A model generated the notes under the pieces. The model was not told the DNA's origin. It did not search any database and worked only from the letters and a program-made list of their open reading frames with translations. From the NCBI RefSeq assembly GCF_041022165.1, contig NZ_CP163302.1:2294001-2358000 (forward strand): a stretch of 64,000 nt of DNA. The letters run 5' to 3'. This document shows positions 18,475 through 25,844 of the stretch, one piece after another. Source of the DNA: Sinomonas sp. P10A9. GTDB taxonomy: Bacteria > Actinomycetota > Actinomycetes > Actinomycetales > Micrococcaceae. How positions within the stretch are numbered: the stretch's first letter is position 1; each line of letters starts with the position of its first letter. Made by a program: the position numbers and the translations under genes.

Positions 18475-18575
18475 CCGAGCCACAGCCCGGCAGGCGACAG
18501 CGAGCAGGCCCACAAGGCCAGCCACTGTCCCTGCCGGGCCTACTCACAACAAAGCCATCTGGAAGGAGGAACCCT

Positions 18576-19163
18576 ATGAACCACGAAATGACCCCCAACA
18601 GCACCCCAGAGCGCGAACACGATCCGGACACAACACCGGCCATCTACGTCGCCTCGCTCGCCGACTACGTCAACGGCCGGCTCCACGGCACCTGGATCGA
18701 CGCCACCATCGGCGCCGACGCGATCCACCGCGAGATCGAGGCCATGCTGGCCACCTCGAAGGAGCCCGCCCCTGAAGAATGGGCCATCCACGACTACGAG
18801 AACTTCGGCCCGCTCCGACTGGGCGAGTACGACAGCATCGAACGCGTCGCCGCCATCGCCGAGCACATCAAGGAGAAGGGGCCCGCCTTCGCCGCCTGGC
18901 TCGACTACACCGGCCTCGACCAGGAGGACTGGACCTACTTCGACGACGCCTACCTCGGCGAGTACGAGACCCTCGACGTCTACACCGAGCAGCTCATCGA
19001 CGACCTCGGCTACGCCCGCATCCTCGACGAATCCCTCCCCGAATCGATCCGCTCGTACGTCAAGATCGACGGCCACGCCATGGCTCAGGATCTCGAAGCC
19101 AGCGGCGACGTCTTCACCGTTGAATCCGACAGTGGCGTCTACGTATTCTCAAGCCGCTACTGA
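18576..19163 (+). CDS. ardA: Anti-restriction protein ArdA
   Basis: Acidic DNA mimic that blocks type I restriction enzymes during entry into a new cell. The 195-aa product has the ArdA signatures PAIYVASLADYVNGRLHGTW and an acidic YDSIERVAAIAEHI / DYTGLDQEDW section, with many Asp and Glu as expected. A textbook GGAAGGAGGA ribosome binding site lies before the ATG. Its presence close to an hsdM remnant is notable. About 100 bp precede it, so it may have its own promoter or be the end of the transfer operon. Confidence 0.93.
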   Translation: MNHEMTPNSTPEREHDPDTTPAIYVASLADYVNGRLHGTWIDATIGADAIHREIEAMLATSKEPAPEEWAIHDYENFGPLRLGEYDSIERVAAIAEHIKEKGPAFAAWLDYTGLDQEDWTYFDDAYLGEYETLDVYTEQLIDDLGYARILDESLPESIRSYVKIDGHAMAQDLEASGDVFTVESDSGVYVFSSRY

Positions 19164-19230
19164 CCCGGAATTCCGCGCCGAATTTCGCTCCTCCGCGAAC
19201 CGGTTTTCCGTTGTAGAATTCGCTTAAATC

Positions 19231-19246
19231 GTTGAATGAATTGAAC
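19231..19246. promoter_or_regulatory. Operator O3 at the repressor promoter (GTTGAA-TGAA-TTGAAC)
   Basis: One half-site base differs from O1 and O2; GACC follows, as at O2. It covers the -35 box of the repressor promoter, so the repressor would control itself, perhaps with weaker affinity. Confidence 0.55.
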
Positions 19247-19260
19247 GACCGGCCCATAAT
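19232..19260 (+). promoter_or_regulatory. Predicted promoter of the repressor gene
   Basis: TTGAAT (19232-19237) and CATAAT (19255-19260) are 17 bp apart. Transcription would start near 19267, almost on the GTG at 19266. Confidence 0.6.
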
Positions 19261-19280
19261 CATGAGTGGAGAATAACGAA

Positions 19281-19667
19281 ATGCAAGAAGAATACGACGT
19301 ACAAGGACTGGCAGACGCCATCCGCAGCCAACGCGAGAAGCTCGGCCTCTCAGCCAGCGAGGTCGCCCGCCAAGCGGGCGTGGCCAAGGGCACCATCACC
19401 CGGCTCGAGCTAGGACAGATCAGCAACCCGCGCATGGACAACCTCCGCGCCATCGCGGACGTCCTGGACATCCCGCTGACCGAGCTGCTCGCCGAGTCGA
19501 GCCTCCTACGGGACTCCGACCTGCCAGCCCTGGCACCGTACCTCCGCACGAAATTCAAGGACATGCCCGAAGGCGCACTCAAAGAAATCGACGACCACTT
19601 CAAAGAGGTCGCCAAACGCCACGGCATCCATCTCAACAATGGTCCCGCCCCCGGCGAGGACGAATAA
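19281..19667 (+). CDS. Cro/C1 (XRE)-family repressor of the element
   Basis: Helix-turn-helix regulator, 128 aa from ATG 19281, with LADAIRSQREKLGLSASEVA, then RQAGVAKGTITRLELGQI and a C-terminal segment like that of ImmR-type repressors. GTGGAG before the ATG can serve as the ribosome binding site; alternatively GTG 19266 could begin a leaderless message of 133 aa because the predicted start point coincides. It is followed 25 bp later by an ImmA/IrrE-type peptidase. The operators at 13636, 13673 and 19231 are its likely targets. Confidence 0.85.
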   Translation: MQEEYDVQGLADAIRSQREKLGLSASEVARQAGVAKGTITRLELGQISNPRMDNLRAIADVLDIPLTELLAESSLLRDSDLPALAPYLRTKFKDMPEGALKEIDDHFKEVAKRHGIHLNNGPAPGEDE

Positions 19668-19692
19668 CCCCAAGATTAGGAAGGAGACAGCC

Positions 19693-20340
19693 ATGACAAT
19701 ACAAGCAGCATCAAACTCAACCGAGCGTAGCGTCCTGGCCAGCCTCCGCGCGCTCATCCCTCACCGCACCGTCACAAGCCAGAGCGAGGCCCTACGCGTC
19801 GCCGAACACCAGGCAACCCGTCTCCTCGAGCTCCACCGCATCGATGACGGCCCCATCCCAACAGAACTGATCCCAGGACTGCCCAAGATCGAAATCGAAC
19901 TCGTCGACGCACCCATCTCCGGCGCGAGCTTCTGGAACGGCAACGCATGGATCATCGAGCTCAACAAGCACGAGAACTACCGGCGCCAGCGCTTCACCCT
20001 TGCCCACGAGTACAAGCACATCGTCGACCACAACCGCGCCGACACCCTCTACCTGGGAACACGCGATGCGACGCCGCAACAGCAGGCCGAACAGGCCGCC
20101 GACTACTTCGCCGGTTGCCTCCTCGTGCCCAAGAAGCTCCTCAAGCGCGCCTACTACAGCGGCATCCAGCGCACCCGCGACCTCGCCGACCTCTTCCAGG
20201 TCTCTGAGGCTGCCATGGCCGTCCGCCTCCGCCAGACGGGCATCATCGAACCTGCCTCACGGTGCACCCCCGCCAGCACCCCCTTCAGCCGTACATGGCA
20301 GTACCGCTTCAACCGCACCGCCCGCCCACAAGGAGTGTGA
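19693..20340 (+). CDS. ImmA/IrrE-family metallopeptidase
   Basis: Zinc peptidase expected to cleave the adjacent repressor and so release the element, by analogy with ImmA of ICEBs1. The 215-aa product carries the HExxH motif HEYKHIVDH near residue 112 and a downstream EQAADYFAGCLLVPK segment that holds the third metal ligand. The ATG at 19693 has an AAGGAGA ribosome binding site. The last ~25 residues are basic and poorly structured. Its stop lies 2 bp before the recombinase ATG. Confidence 0.88.
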   Translation: MTIQAASNSTERSVLASLRALIPHRTVTSQSEALRVAEHQATRLLELHRIDDGPIPTELIPGLPKIEIELVDAPISGASFWNGNAWIIELNKHENYRRQRFTLAHEYKHIVDHNRADTLYLGTRDATPQQQAEQAADYFAGCLLVPKKLLKRAYYSGIQRTRDLADLFQVSEAAMAVRLRQTGIIEPASRCTPASTPFSRTWQYRFNRTARPQGV

Positions 20341-20342
20341 CC

Positions 20343-22118
20343 ATGACTATCGAGGAACTCGACCAGCTCAAGCCCCGGAAATCCGTGCTCTACCTGCGCG
20401 TGTCCAGCAAGCGGCAGACGGAGACCGCCATCGACATCGACAAGGACGGCAACTCCATCGCCACCCAGCGGGACGTCTGCGAACAAAAGGCTGGCGCCTT
20501 GGGTGCCGAGATCCTTCGGGAGTTCGTCGAGCCAGGTGTCTCCGCCCAGACCATCGAGAAGCGACCTGTGTTCAAGGAGATGATGAGCTTCCTATCGGAA
20601 CACCCCGACGTGGACTATGTCATCGTCTACGCCCGCTCGCGCGCCTTCCGCAATTTCGTCGATGCTGCCATCACCAAACGACACCTCGACAAGCTCGGCG
20701 TCCGGCTGCTATCCGCTCGTGAAGACTTCGGCGAAGGCACCTACGCCGAAGCCATGGAAGCCGTCACCGACATCATGAACCAAGTCCAGAACCAGCTCAG
20801 CGGCGAGGACATCCGCATCAAGATGCGTAACAAGGCCATCAACGGCGGCACGATCGGCAGAGCCAAGCTGGGGTATTTGAATGTCCGCAAGGACATCGAC
20901 GGTCGCCAGGTCAACACAGTCGAGCTCGACGCGCAACGCGCTCCTTTGATTCTCAAGGCGTGGGAGCTGTACGCCACCGGAGACTACACGCTTGAGCGGC
21001 TCGAAGCCGCCACGGCTGATCTGGGTCTCACATCACGCGCGACAGCACGCGCTTCTGAAAGGCCCATCACGCTCAGCAAGCTTCATCAGATGCTCAAGGA
21101 CCCTTACTACTGCGGCTACGTCACGTACAAGGGCGATGTCTACCCGGGACGTCACGAGCCGATCGTCGGGCAGGAGCTATTCGAACAGGTCCAGGAAGTG
21201 ATGGATCGTCGCAGCCGTCGCGGGCAACGGGATCGCGTCCATCACCACTTCGCGAAGGGCATGCTCTTCTGTCGGCGTTGCCATGACGCGGGTAGGACCA
21301 GTCGCATGATTTTCACCGAGGCTGTCGGCCGCGGCGGCACATATCACTATTACGTGTGTCGGGGGCGAAAAGAAGGCATCTGCACTCTGCCGTATCTGCC
21401 GGTCGACCGAATCGAAGACGCACTGGAATGGCACTACGAGACGCTCGATCTGCCGACAAGCTTCGTGGCAGATGTCCGAGCGCGTATCGATCAGGCACTC
21501 GCCGACGAGCAAGGCAGTATGCGCGATATCCACGCCAATGTCAGTCGCCAGATCAAGGAGCTTGAAGTCAAAGAGGAACGCCTCATCGATCTGGCCGCCG
21601 ACGGCACGCTGCCGCAACAGAAGATCCGCGCGAAGCTCCACGAGATCCACGTCGAGAAGCGCAAGGCGCAGGACGCTATGGCGAACGTCACGGCAGAACT
21701 GACTGTCGGCGGCGAGCTTCTCAGGAAGGCGATCGGACTTGTCGAGAATCCAGCCGCGCTCTACCGCTCGGCCACGGATGCCACCCGCCGGCTGATGAAC
21801 CAATCCTTCTTCGAGAAGATCTATGTCGACCAGGTAGGGGACGTCACAACCGACCCCGCCGAACCATTCGCCAGCATCCGCGCCGCGAAGACCGCCTGGG
21901 CCACCAAAGAGGGACGCCAGGACGCCGAACGAACATTGGTGGACATAGAACGACGCCCTCGCATCGCGAGGGCGTCAGATCCTATTTCGTTGTCCAGTGT
22001 TTATTCGGCCATAGGTTCGAATAAGACACTTATGGTGGAGGTAAGGGGATTCGAACCCCTGACCTTCTGCATGCCATGCAGACGCGCTACCAACTGCGCC
22101 ATACCCCCGTGGAGCTGA
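20343..22118 (+). CDS. Large serine recombinase (integrase of the element)
   Basis: Site-specific recombinase of 591 aa. The catalytic serine lies in YLRVSSKRQ (residue 21 or 22), with the domain's Arg in YARSRAFRN; a recombinase domain (GKAINGGTIGRAKLGYLNV) follows, then a zinc ribbon (CRRC ... CRGRKEGIC) and a coiled coil (residues ~390-460). The last ~28 codons are the antisense of the tRNA-Ala gene at 22036-22108, so the end is shaped by the attachment site. ATG 20343 follows AAGGAG. The frame is otherwise intact, so the element may still be mobile. Confidence 0.93.
   Translation: MTIEELDQLKPRKSVLYLRVSSKRQTETAIDIDKDGNSIATQRDVCEQKAGALGAEILREFVEPGVSAQTIEKRPVFKEMMSFLSEHPDVDYVIVYARSRAFRNFVDAAITKRHLDKLGVRLLSAREDFGEGTYAEAMEAVTDIMNQVQNQLSGEDIRIKMRNKAINGGTIGRAKLGYLNVRKDIDGRQVNTVELDAQRAPLILKAWELYATGDYTLERLEAATADLGLTSRATARASERPITLSKLHQMLKDPYYCGYVTYKGDVYPGRHEPIVGQELFEQVQEVMDRRSRRGQRDRVHHHFAKGMLFCRRCHDAGRTSRMIFTEAVGRGGTYHYYVCRGRKEGICTLPYLPVDRIEDALEWHYETLDLPTSFVADVRARIDQALADEQGSMRDIHANVSRQIKELEVKEERLIDLAADGTLPQQKIRAKLHEIHVEKRKAQDAMANVTAELTVGGELLRKAIGLVENPAALYRSATDATRRLMNQSFFEKIYVDQVGDVTTDPAEPFASIRAAKTAWATKEGRQDAERTLVDIERRPRIARASDPISLSSVYSAIGSNKTLMVEVRGFEPLTFCMPCRRATNCAIPPWS
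22036..22108 (-). tRNA. tRNA-Ala (anticodon GGC), copy next to the element
   Basis: The 73-nt cloverleaf has a 7-bp acceptor stem (GGGGGTA with TACCTCC, one G-U), D-arm GGCGCAGTTGGTAGCGC, anticodon stem TCTGC/GCAGA around loop ATGGCAT, and T-arm AGGGGTTCGAATCCCCT. CCA is not encoded. Its 3' end faces the element and lies inside the recombinase frame, so this is the right attachment end. It differs from its neighbour in the acceptor stem and D-arm. Confidence 0.93.
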
Positions 22119-22182
22119 GGGGACTCGAACCCCTGACCCCCTGCATGCCATGCAGGTGCGCTACCAGCTGCGCCACAGCCCC
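22110..22182 (-). tRNA. tRNA-Ala (anticodon GGC), chromosomal copy
   Basis: The second 73-nt tRNA-Ala has acceptor GGGGCTG/CAGCTCC (one G-T wobble) and anticodon stem CCTGC/GCAGG around loop ATGGCAT. Only one base (22109) separates it from the other copy. A promoter lies upstream, and both are probably transcribed together. Confidence 0.93.
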
Positions 22183-22250
22183 GAAAGTCCACTCCATCAG
22201 CGTGAACAAGGGCCTTTCGGCCAGCCCACCCCGTTCGGAGCAACTCGACT

Positions 22251-22280
22251 ATCTTAGATCGTCGCGCGGCGTCCGCACAA
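22251..22280 (-). promoter_or_regulatory. Predicted promoter of the tRNA-Ala pair
   Basis: On the minus strand, TTGTGC (22280-22275) and TAAGAT (22256-22251) are 18 bp apart and about 70 bp before the first tRNA. Confidence 0.45.
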
Positions 22281-22322
22281 ATCCGCCGAGCCGCACGCCG
22301 GGCGACCGGGCGGCGTCGTGCG

Positions 22323-23015
22323 TCACCCCTCCTCGAGGGTCACGGGCACGGGCAGCGTGCCCGCGTTGTGCTCGCCGAGGCGCCACCGCAGAGAGCCGTC
22401 GTTGTGGGGCCTGCGCTCCTCGAGGATCGACCACGAGCAGTTGGACAGCCCGGAGAGCGCACCCCAGAGGTCGTGGGGCAGGCCGAGCAGGTGCGCAAGC
22501 CCCACGCGAATCGCGCCGCCGTGGCTCACGACGACGAGCGTGCCGTCCGCGGGAACGTCACCGAGGGCACGGTCCACGGCTTGGTGGACCCGTGAGGCCA
22601 CATCGAGCCGTGTCTCGGCACCGCCCGCCGCGGTGTGCACGTCGCCGTCCTCCCAGAGGTGGAGGGCGTCGGGGTCCATGGTGCGGATCGCGTCGAACGT
22701 GTGGCCCTGCCAGTTCCCCGCGTTGGTCTCGCGGAGGCCAGCATCAACTTTCGCGGGCAGGCCTGTGACGGAGGCGAGCGCGTCCGCCGTCGTGCGTGCC
22801 CGGGCGAGATCCGAACACACGATCGCGTCCGGCGAGAGTGAAGCGAGCCGCAGGGCGGCTTCGGCGGCCTGCTGCCGCCCCTCCTCGTTGAGCGGGACGT
22901 CGATCTGGCCCTGGAAGCGTCCGGCGGCGTTCCAGTCGGTGCGTCCGTGGCGCCAGAAGACAATGCGCCTGCCCGTTACCCGCGAGTATCCCGCGCCTGC
23001 GGAGTCAGTCGTCAC
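22323..23015 (-). CDS. Histidine phosphatase family protein (gpgP-like position)
   Basis: Phosphoglycerate-mutase-like phosphatase, 230 aa. The catalytic RHG box is in IVFWRHGRTDWN; LNEEGRQQA and the second histidine in VVVSHGGAIRVG are also present, as is the acidic ETNAGNWQG loop. GTG 23015 is five bases after the rsfS stop; the longer open frame upstream is inside rsfS. In Mycobacterium the same position after nadD and rsfS holds glucosyl-3-phosphoglycerate phosphatase, so that role is possible, but substrate cannot be read from sequence. Confidence 0.85.
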   Translation of the reverse strand: MTTDSAGAGYSRVTGRRIVFWRHGRTDWNAAGRFQGQIDVPLNEEGRQQAAEAALRLASLSPDAIVCSDLARARTTADALASVTGLPAKVDAGLRETNAGNWQGHTFDAIRTMDPDALHLWEDGDVHTAAGGAETRLDVASRVHQAVDRALGDVPADGTLVVVSHGGAIRVGLAHLLGLPHDLWGALSGLSNCSWSILEERRPHNDGSLRWRLGEHNAGTLPVPVTLEEG

Positions 23016-23020
23016 GGGCC

Positions 23021-23413
23021 TCAGCCCGCGGCGGAGGCGGATGCTCCGGCGCCGTCGAGCCCGAGGTCGATCACCGGGCAGTCCTTCCACAGGCGCTCGA
23101 GCGCGTAGAAGGCACGGTCCTCGTCATGCATGACGTGCACCACCACATCGCCGAAGTCCAAGAGGACCCAGCGGCCCTCGGACCTGCCCTCGCGGCGCAC
23201 GGGGCGCCGGTCGAGCTGGACCATGAGCTCGTCCTCGACGTTGTCGACGACCGCGTTCACCTGGCGCTCCGACTCCGCGGACGCGATGACGAAGATGTCG
23301 GTGATGGCCAGACGCTCGCTCACGTCCACCGCCACAATATTCTCCGCCAGCTTGTCGGCAGCAGCCTTGGCTGCCGTCCGAGCCAGCTCGATGGCCTGTT
23401 CTGTTGCGCTCAC
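23021..23413 (-). CDS. rsfS: Ribosomal silencing factor RsfS
   Basis: Binds ribosomal protein L14 and keeps the subunits apart when nutrients are scarce. The 130-aa product has the family signature VDVSERLAITDIFVIASA and the C-terminal GRWVLLDFGDVVVHVMHDE. The GTG start at 23413 has AGGAGAAG just upstream. It sits in the usual nadD-rsfS-phosphatase order, with one extra membrane-protein gene in between. Confidence 0.95.
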   Translation of the reverse strand: MSATEQAIELARTAAKAAADKLAENIVAVDVSERLAITDIFVIASAESERQVNAVVDNVEDELMVQLDRRPVRREGRSEGRWVLLDFGDVVVHVMHDEDRAFYALERLWKDCPVIDLGLDGAGASASAAG

Positions 23414-23451
23414 TCTTCTCCTACGGGGTTGCTGACATTTTGCTGCGGAGG

Positions 23452-24804
23452 CTATTTGCTGCCGAGCACGATCATGATGATGGCCACGATGAGGGCCAGG
23501 AGGCCCACAGCGGCGACCCCGAGGAGGATCAGCCGCTCGCGTTCGGCGCGACCCGCTCCTGCCTCCGCGGAGTTCAGGGGGTCGAGCCCGTGGGCGCTGC
23601 GCGCCGACACAGGTGCGCCCTCGGGCGGCTCAGTCCTCCGGGACGACATCGGTGCGGAGACGGGCTGCGGCGGGCGCTGCCGCGCCGTCCTGCCCGTGAT
23701 CACGGGCACGTGAGTTGTGGAGGGCGGCTTCATCACCGGGTGCGGCACTCCCGGGAGGCGCACGAACTCGAGTGGGGTCACCATCGCCAGATTGTCCGTC
23801 GCGGCGGGAGCCGGGGCCTTGCGCGGCGGGGCCACGGCGTCCCTGCGTGATTCCTCGGCAAGGCGCTGCTTGGCCTGCGCACGGCGGTTGAGAATCGCGG
23901 CACGCTCTGCCATGGCCACCTGCTCCGCGAGCACCGCCGGATCGACGTCCGTGCCGCTCCCGCCTCGCTGCGCCTCGAGCATGGCGGTCTGGTTCTTGGC
24001 CTGCTCTTTGAGGAGCTCCCGAGCTGCCGTGATCTGGTCGTGGCTCAGTCTGCGGAACGAACCGGTCTCAGGGCCGAGCGCCGGGGTCACGGTGAGCCCC
24101 TGCGGCACGATCCCCTGCATCGCCGTGGGAGGCGCCGGGTCCACGCCCGGTACCGGAGCACGCCCCGCGCTGCCCGCGCTGTGGCTGGCGTGCCCGTGGG
24201 GGGCCGGGATCACCGGCAGAGCCTGAGCGGGCAGCGATTGACCGCCTTCGGGCTCCGGCTGCGTCGCCGGCAGGGGCGTGCCGACCGTGGGGAGCTTGCC
24301 CGTCTCCCGCTCACGGATGGACCGTCGGGTCGGGAACGACTGCTGGGCGGCCTGCTCCTTCTCGGCGAGTTCACGCCGCACCCGTTGGGCAGCGCGGTCG
24401 CGGGCTCTGGCCTGCGAGCTCCGCTCGGCCTGGGGCTGGCCGGGGTCGGCCTCGTGCGAGCGGCGGGCCCGCAGACTCTCACCTCCGGAGCGATCGGCGG
24501 ACGACGGCCACGCCTCGGCTCGTGCTGCAGCCTCAGCCGCGCTCTGGGCGGCTCTCCTGGCCGTGGCACGCTCCCGCGCGGCAGCCTCCGCATCGGCTCG
24601 CGCTTGCGCCGCGGCGCGCTCCCGCGCCGCGGCAGCCTCCGCTTCAGCGCGCTCCCGCGCCGCGGCAGCCTCCGCTTCAGCCCGACCGCGGGCCTCGGCC
24701 TCCGCCTGGGCTGGCGTCAGCCGCGTTCCCTCGGCAGCGTCGAGCGAGGCCTGTGCGAGGCGACGCTCGCGCCGGCTCGTCATCGGCTTGTCCTCGTTGC
24801 TCAT
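23452..24804 (-). CDS. Ala/Arg/Glu-rich coiled-coil protein with a C-terminal membrane anchor
   Basis: A 450-aa protein of unknown function. Residues ~20-90 are a highly repetitive charged coiled coil (RERAEAEAAA units); the middle is Pro/Ala-rich and likely disordered; the last ~25 residues form one transmembrane helix (LILLGVAAVGLLALIVAII). Tail-anchored layout places most of it in the cytoplasm. ATG 24804 follows the nadD stop by 7 bp. A 33-bp tandem duplication lies within the coiled-coil part. Confidence 0.75.
   Translation of the reverse strand: MSNEDKPMTSRRERRLAQASLDAAEGTRLTPAQAEAEARGRAEAEAAAARERAEAEAAAARERAAAQARADAEAAARERATARRAAQSAAEAAARAEAWPSSADRSGGESLRARRSHEADPGQPQAERSSQARARDRAAQRVRRELAEKEQAAQQSFPTRRSIRERETGKLPTVGTPLPATQPEPEGGQSLPAQALPVIPAPHGHASHSAGSAGRAPVPGVDPAPPTAMQGIVPQGLTVTPALGPETGSFRRLSHDQITAARELLKEQAKNQTAMLEAQRGGSGTDVDPAVLAEQVAMAERAAILNRRAQAKQRLAEESRRDAVAPPRKAPAPAATDNLAMVTPLEFVRLPGVPHPVMKPPSTTHVPVITGRTARQRPPQPVSAPMSSRRTEPPEGAPVSARSAHGLDPLNSAEAGAGRAERERLILLGVAAVGLLALIVAIIMIVLGSK
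24616..24681. repeat. 33-bp tandem repeat in the coiled-coil gene
   Basis: Two adjacent near-identical 33-bp copies (24616-24648 and 24649-24681) encode an 11-residue Ala/Glu/Arg unit in frame; a degenerate third copy lies to the left. It is a likely site of copy-number change between strains. Confidence 0.7.
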
Positions 24805-24811
24805 GCTTGGC

Positions 24812-25510
24812 TCACCGCGCAGCAGCTGCTGCGCTCCCTGCCTCTCCGTGGTTGTCCTGGCCCCGTCTGCCGTCCTTGCTCGGGCGAGTTCCGTCGTGTT
24901 CTTCAGTGAGGTAGAGGCCGTACTTGGCGATGTACTGCACCACTCCATCCGGCACGAGATACCAGACCGGGTCGGACACCGCCACGCGGGTACGGCAGTC
25001 CGTCGAGGAAATCGCCATGGCCGGGACCTCGAGGAGGCTCACGTCCTTGCGTCCCAGATCGTGGAGCTCATGCCCGGGGCGCGTCACACCCACAAAGTGG
25101 GCCAGCTCCCAGAGTTCGTCGACGTCCTTCCACGAGACGATCTGCTCCATGGCGTCCGCACCCGTGATGAAGTAGAGATCAGCCTCGGGCCGCAGACGCC
25201 GCAAGTCGCGCAGAGTGTCGATCGTATAGGTCGGCCCTGGACGGTCGATGTCCACCCGGCTGACAGTGAAGCGCGGGTTCGACGCCGTCGCAATCACCGT
25301 CATGAGGTAGCGGTGCTCCGGAGGACTGACCCTGCGCCCCGACTTCTGCCACGGTTCCCCGGTCGGCACAAAGACGACCTCATCGAGGTCGAACCTCGCG
25401 GCGACCTCACTGGCTGCGACAAGGTGCCCGTGGTGGATCGGGTCGAAGGTTCCGCCCATGACGCCGAGACGGACGCGCCGTCCGCTCTCGGGCTGCTCTC
25501 CCGGGGCCAA
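24812..25510 (-). CDS. nadD: Nicotinate-nucleotide adenylyltransferase
   Basis: Makes nicotinic acid adenine dinucleotide from NaMN and ATP in NAD synthesis. The nucleotidyltransferase signature [12 protein letters not shown] is near residue 20, and [10 protein letters not shown] is the second binding motif near 170. The frame opens at a TTG at 25510; a GTG start a few codons in is also possible. Gene order with proA and rsfS is typical of actinobacteria. The C-terminal ~25 residues are an extra charged, Ala-rich tail. Confidence 0.95.
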   Translation of the reverse strand: MAPGEQPESGRRVRLGVMGGTFDPIHHGHLVAASEVAARFDLDEVVFVPTGEPWQKSGRRVSPPEHRYLMTVIATASNPRFTVSRVDIDRPGPTYTIDTLRDLRRLRPEADLYFITGADAMEQIVSWKDVDELWELAHFVGVTRPGHELHDLGRKDVSLLEVPAMAISSTDCRTRVAVSDPVWYLVPDGVVQYIAKYGLYLTEEHDGTRPSKDGRRGQDNHGEAGSAAAAAR

Positions 25511-25521
25511 GGCGAAAGGGC

Positions 25522-25764
25522 TCAGTGGCCCTGACCGCGGTCGTGCTTGTTCGGGTGCTGACGGTGCGGGTCAGCATGCTCGTCGACGGCCTCGTGGCGG
25601 CGGCCGAGGTTCGTGTAGGAGGCCGTGACGAACAGGAGGATCACGAAGATGACAAACATGGCGCCTCCGATCACGAAGGGCGGCGCGATAAGCGGCGCCG
25701 GCGCCTCCTGGCCTGCGGCCTCGCCGCTCACAGTGACAGCTGCGCTGATCAGCGATGCCAGCAT
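25522..25764 (-). CDS. 80-aa single-pass membrane protein
   Basis: Small protein with a hydrophobic N-terminus, one strong membrane helix ([18 protein letters not shown], residues ~31-48) and a His/Asp-rich cytoplasmic tail. It lies between proA and nadD, 11 bp from nadD, and probably belongs to the same transcript. Function unknown; conservation in related genomes is expected from its place but not checked. Confidence 0.65.
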   Translation of the reverse strand: MLASLISAAVTVSGEAAGQEAPAPLIAPPFVIGGAMFVIFVILLFVTASYTNLGRRHEAVDEHADPHRQHPNKHDRGQGH

Positions 25765-25844
25765 GGTCTCCCCTTCAGGTCGTAACTCAGGTATTCAGCT
25801 GCGGGTGCAGCTCCTTGGGCTAGGTTTCATCCTACCCCGGCGGA

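Noticed and set aside
22036..22118. The last 28 codons of the recombinase as a functional domain
   Set aside because: They are antisense tRNA-Ala sequence and the same tail would arise in any protein running into this tRNA; treated as a consequence of the integration site.
24567..24720. CRISPR-like repeats
   Set aside because: The repeats are in frame within a coiled-coil gene, adjoining and without spacers.
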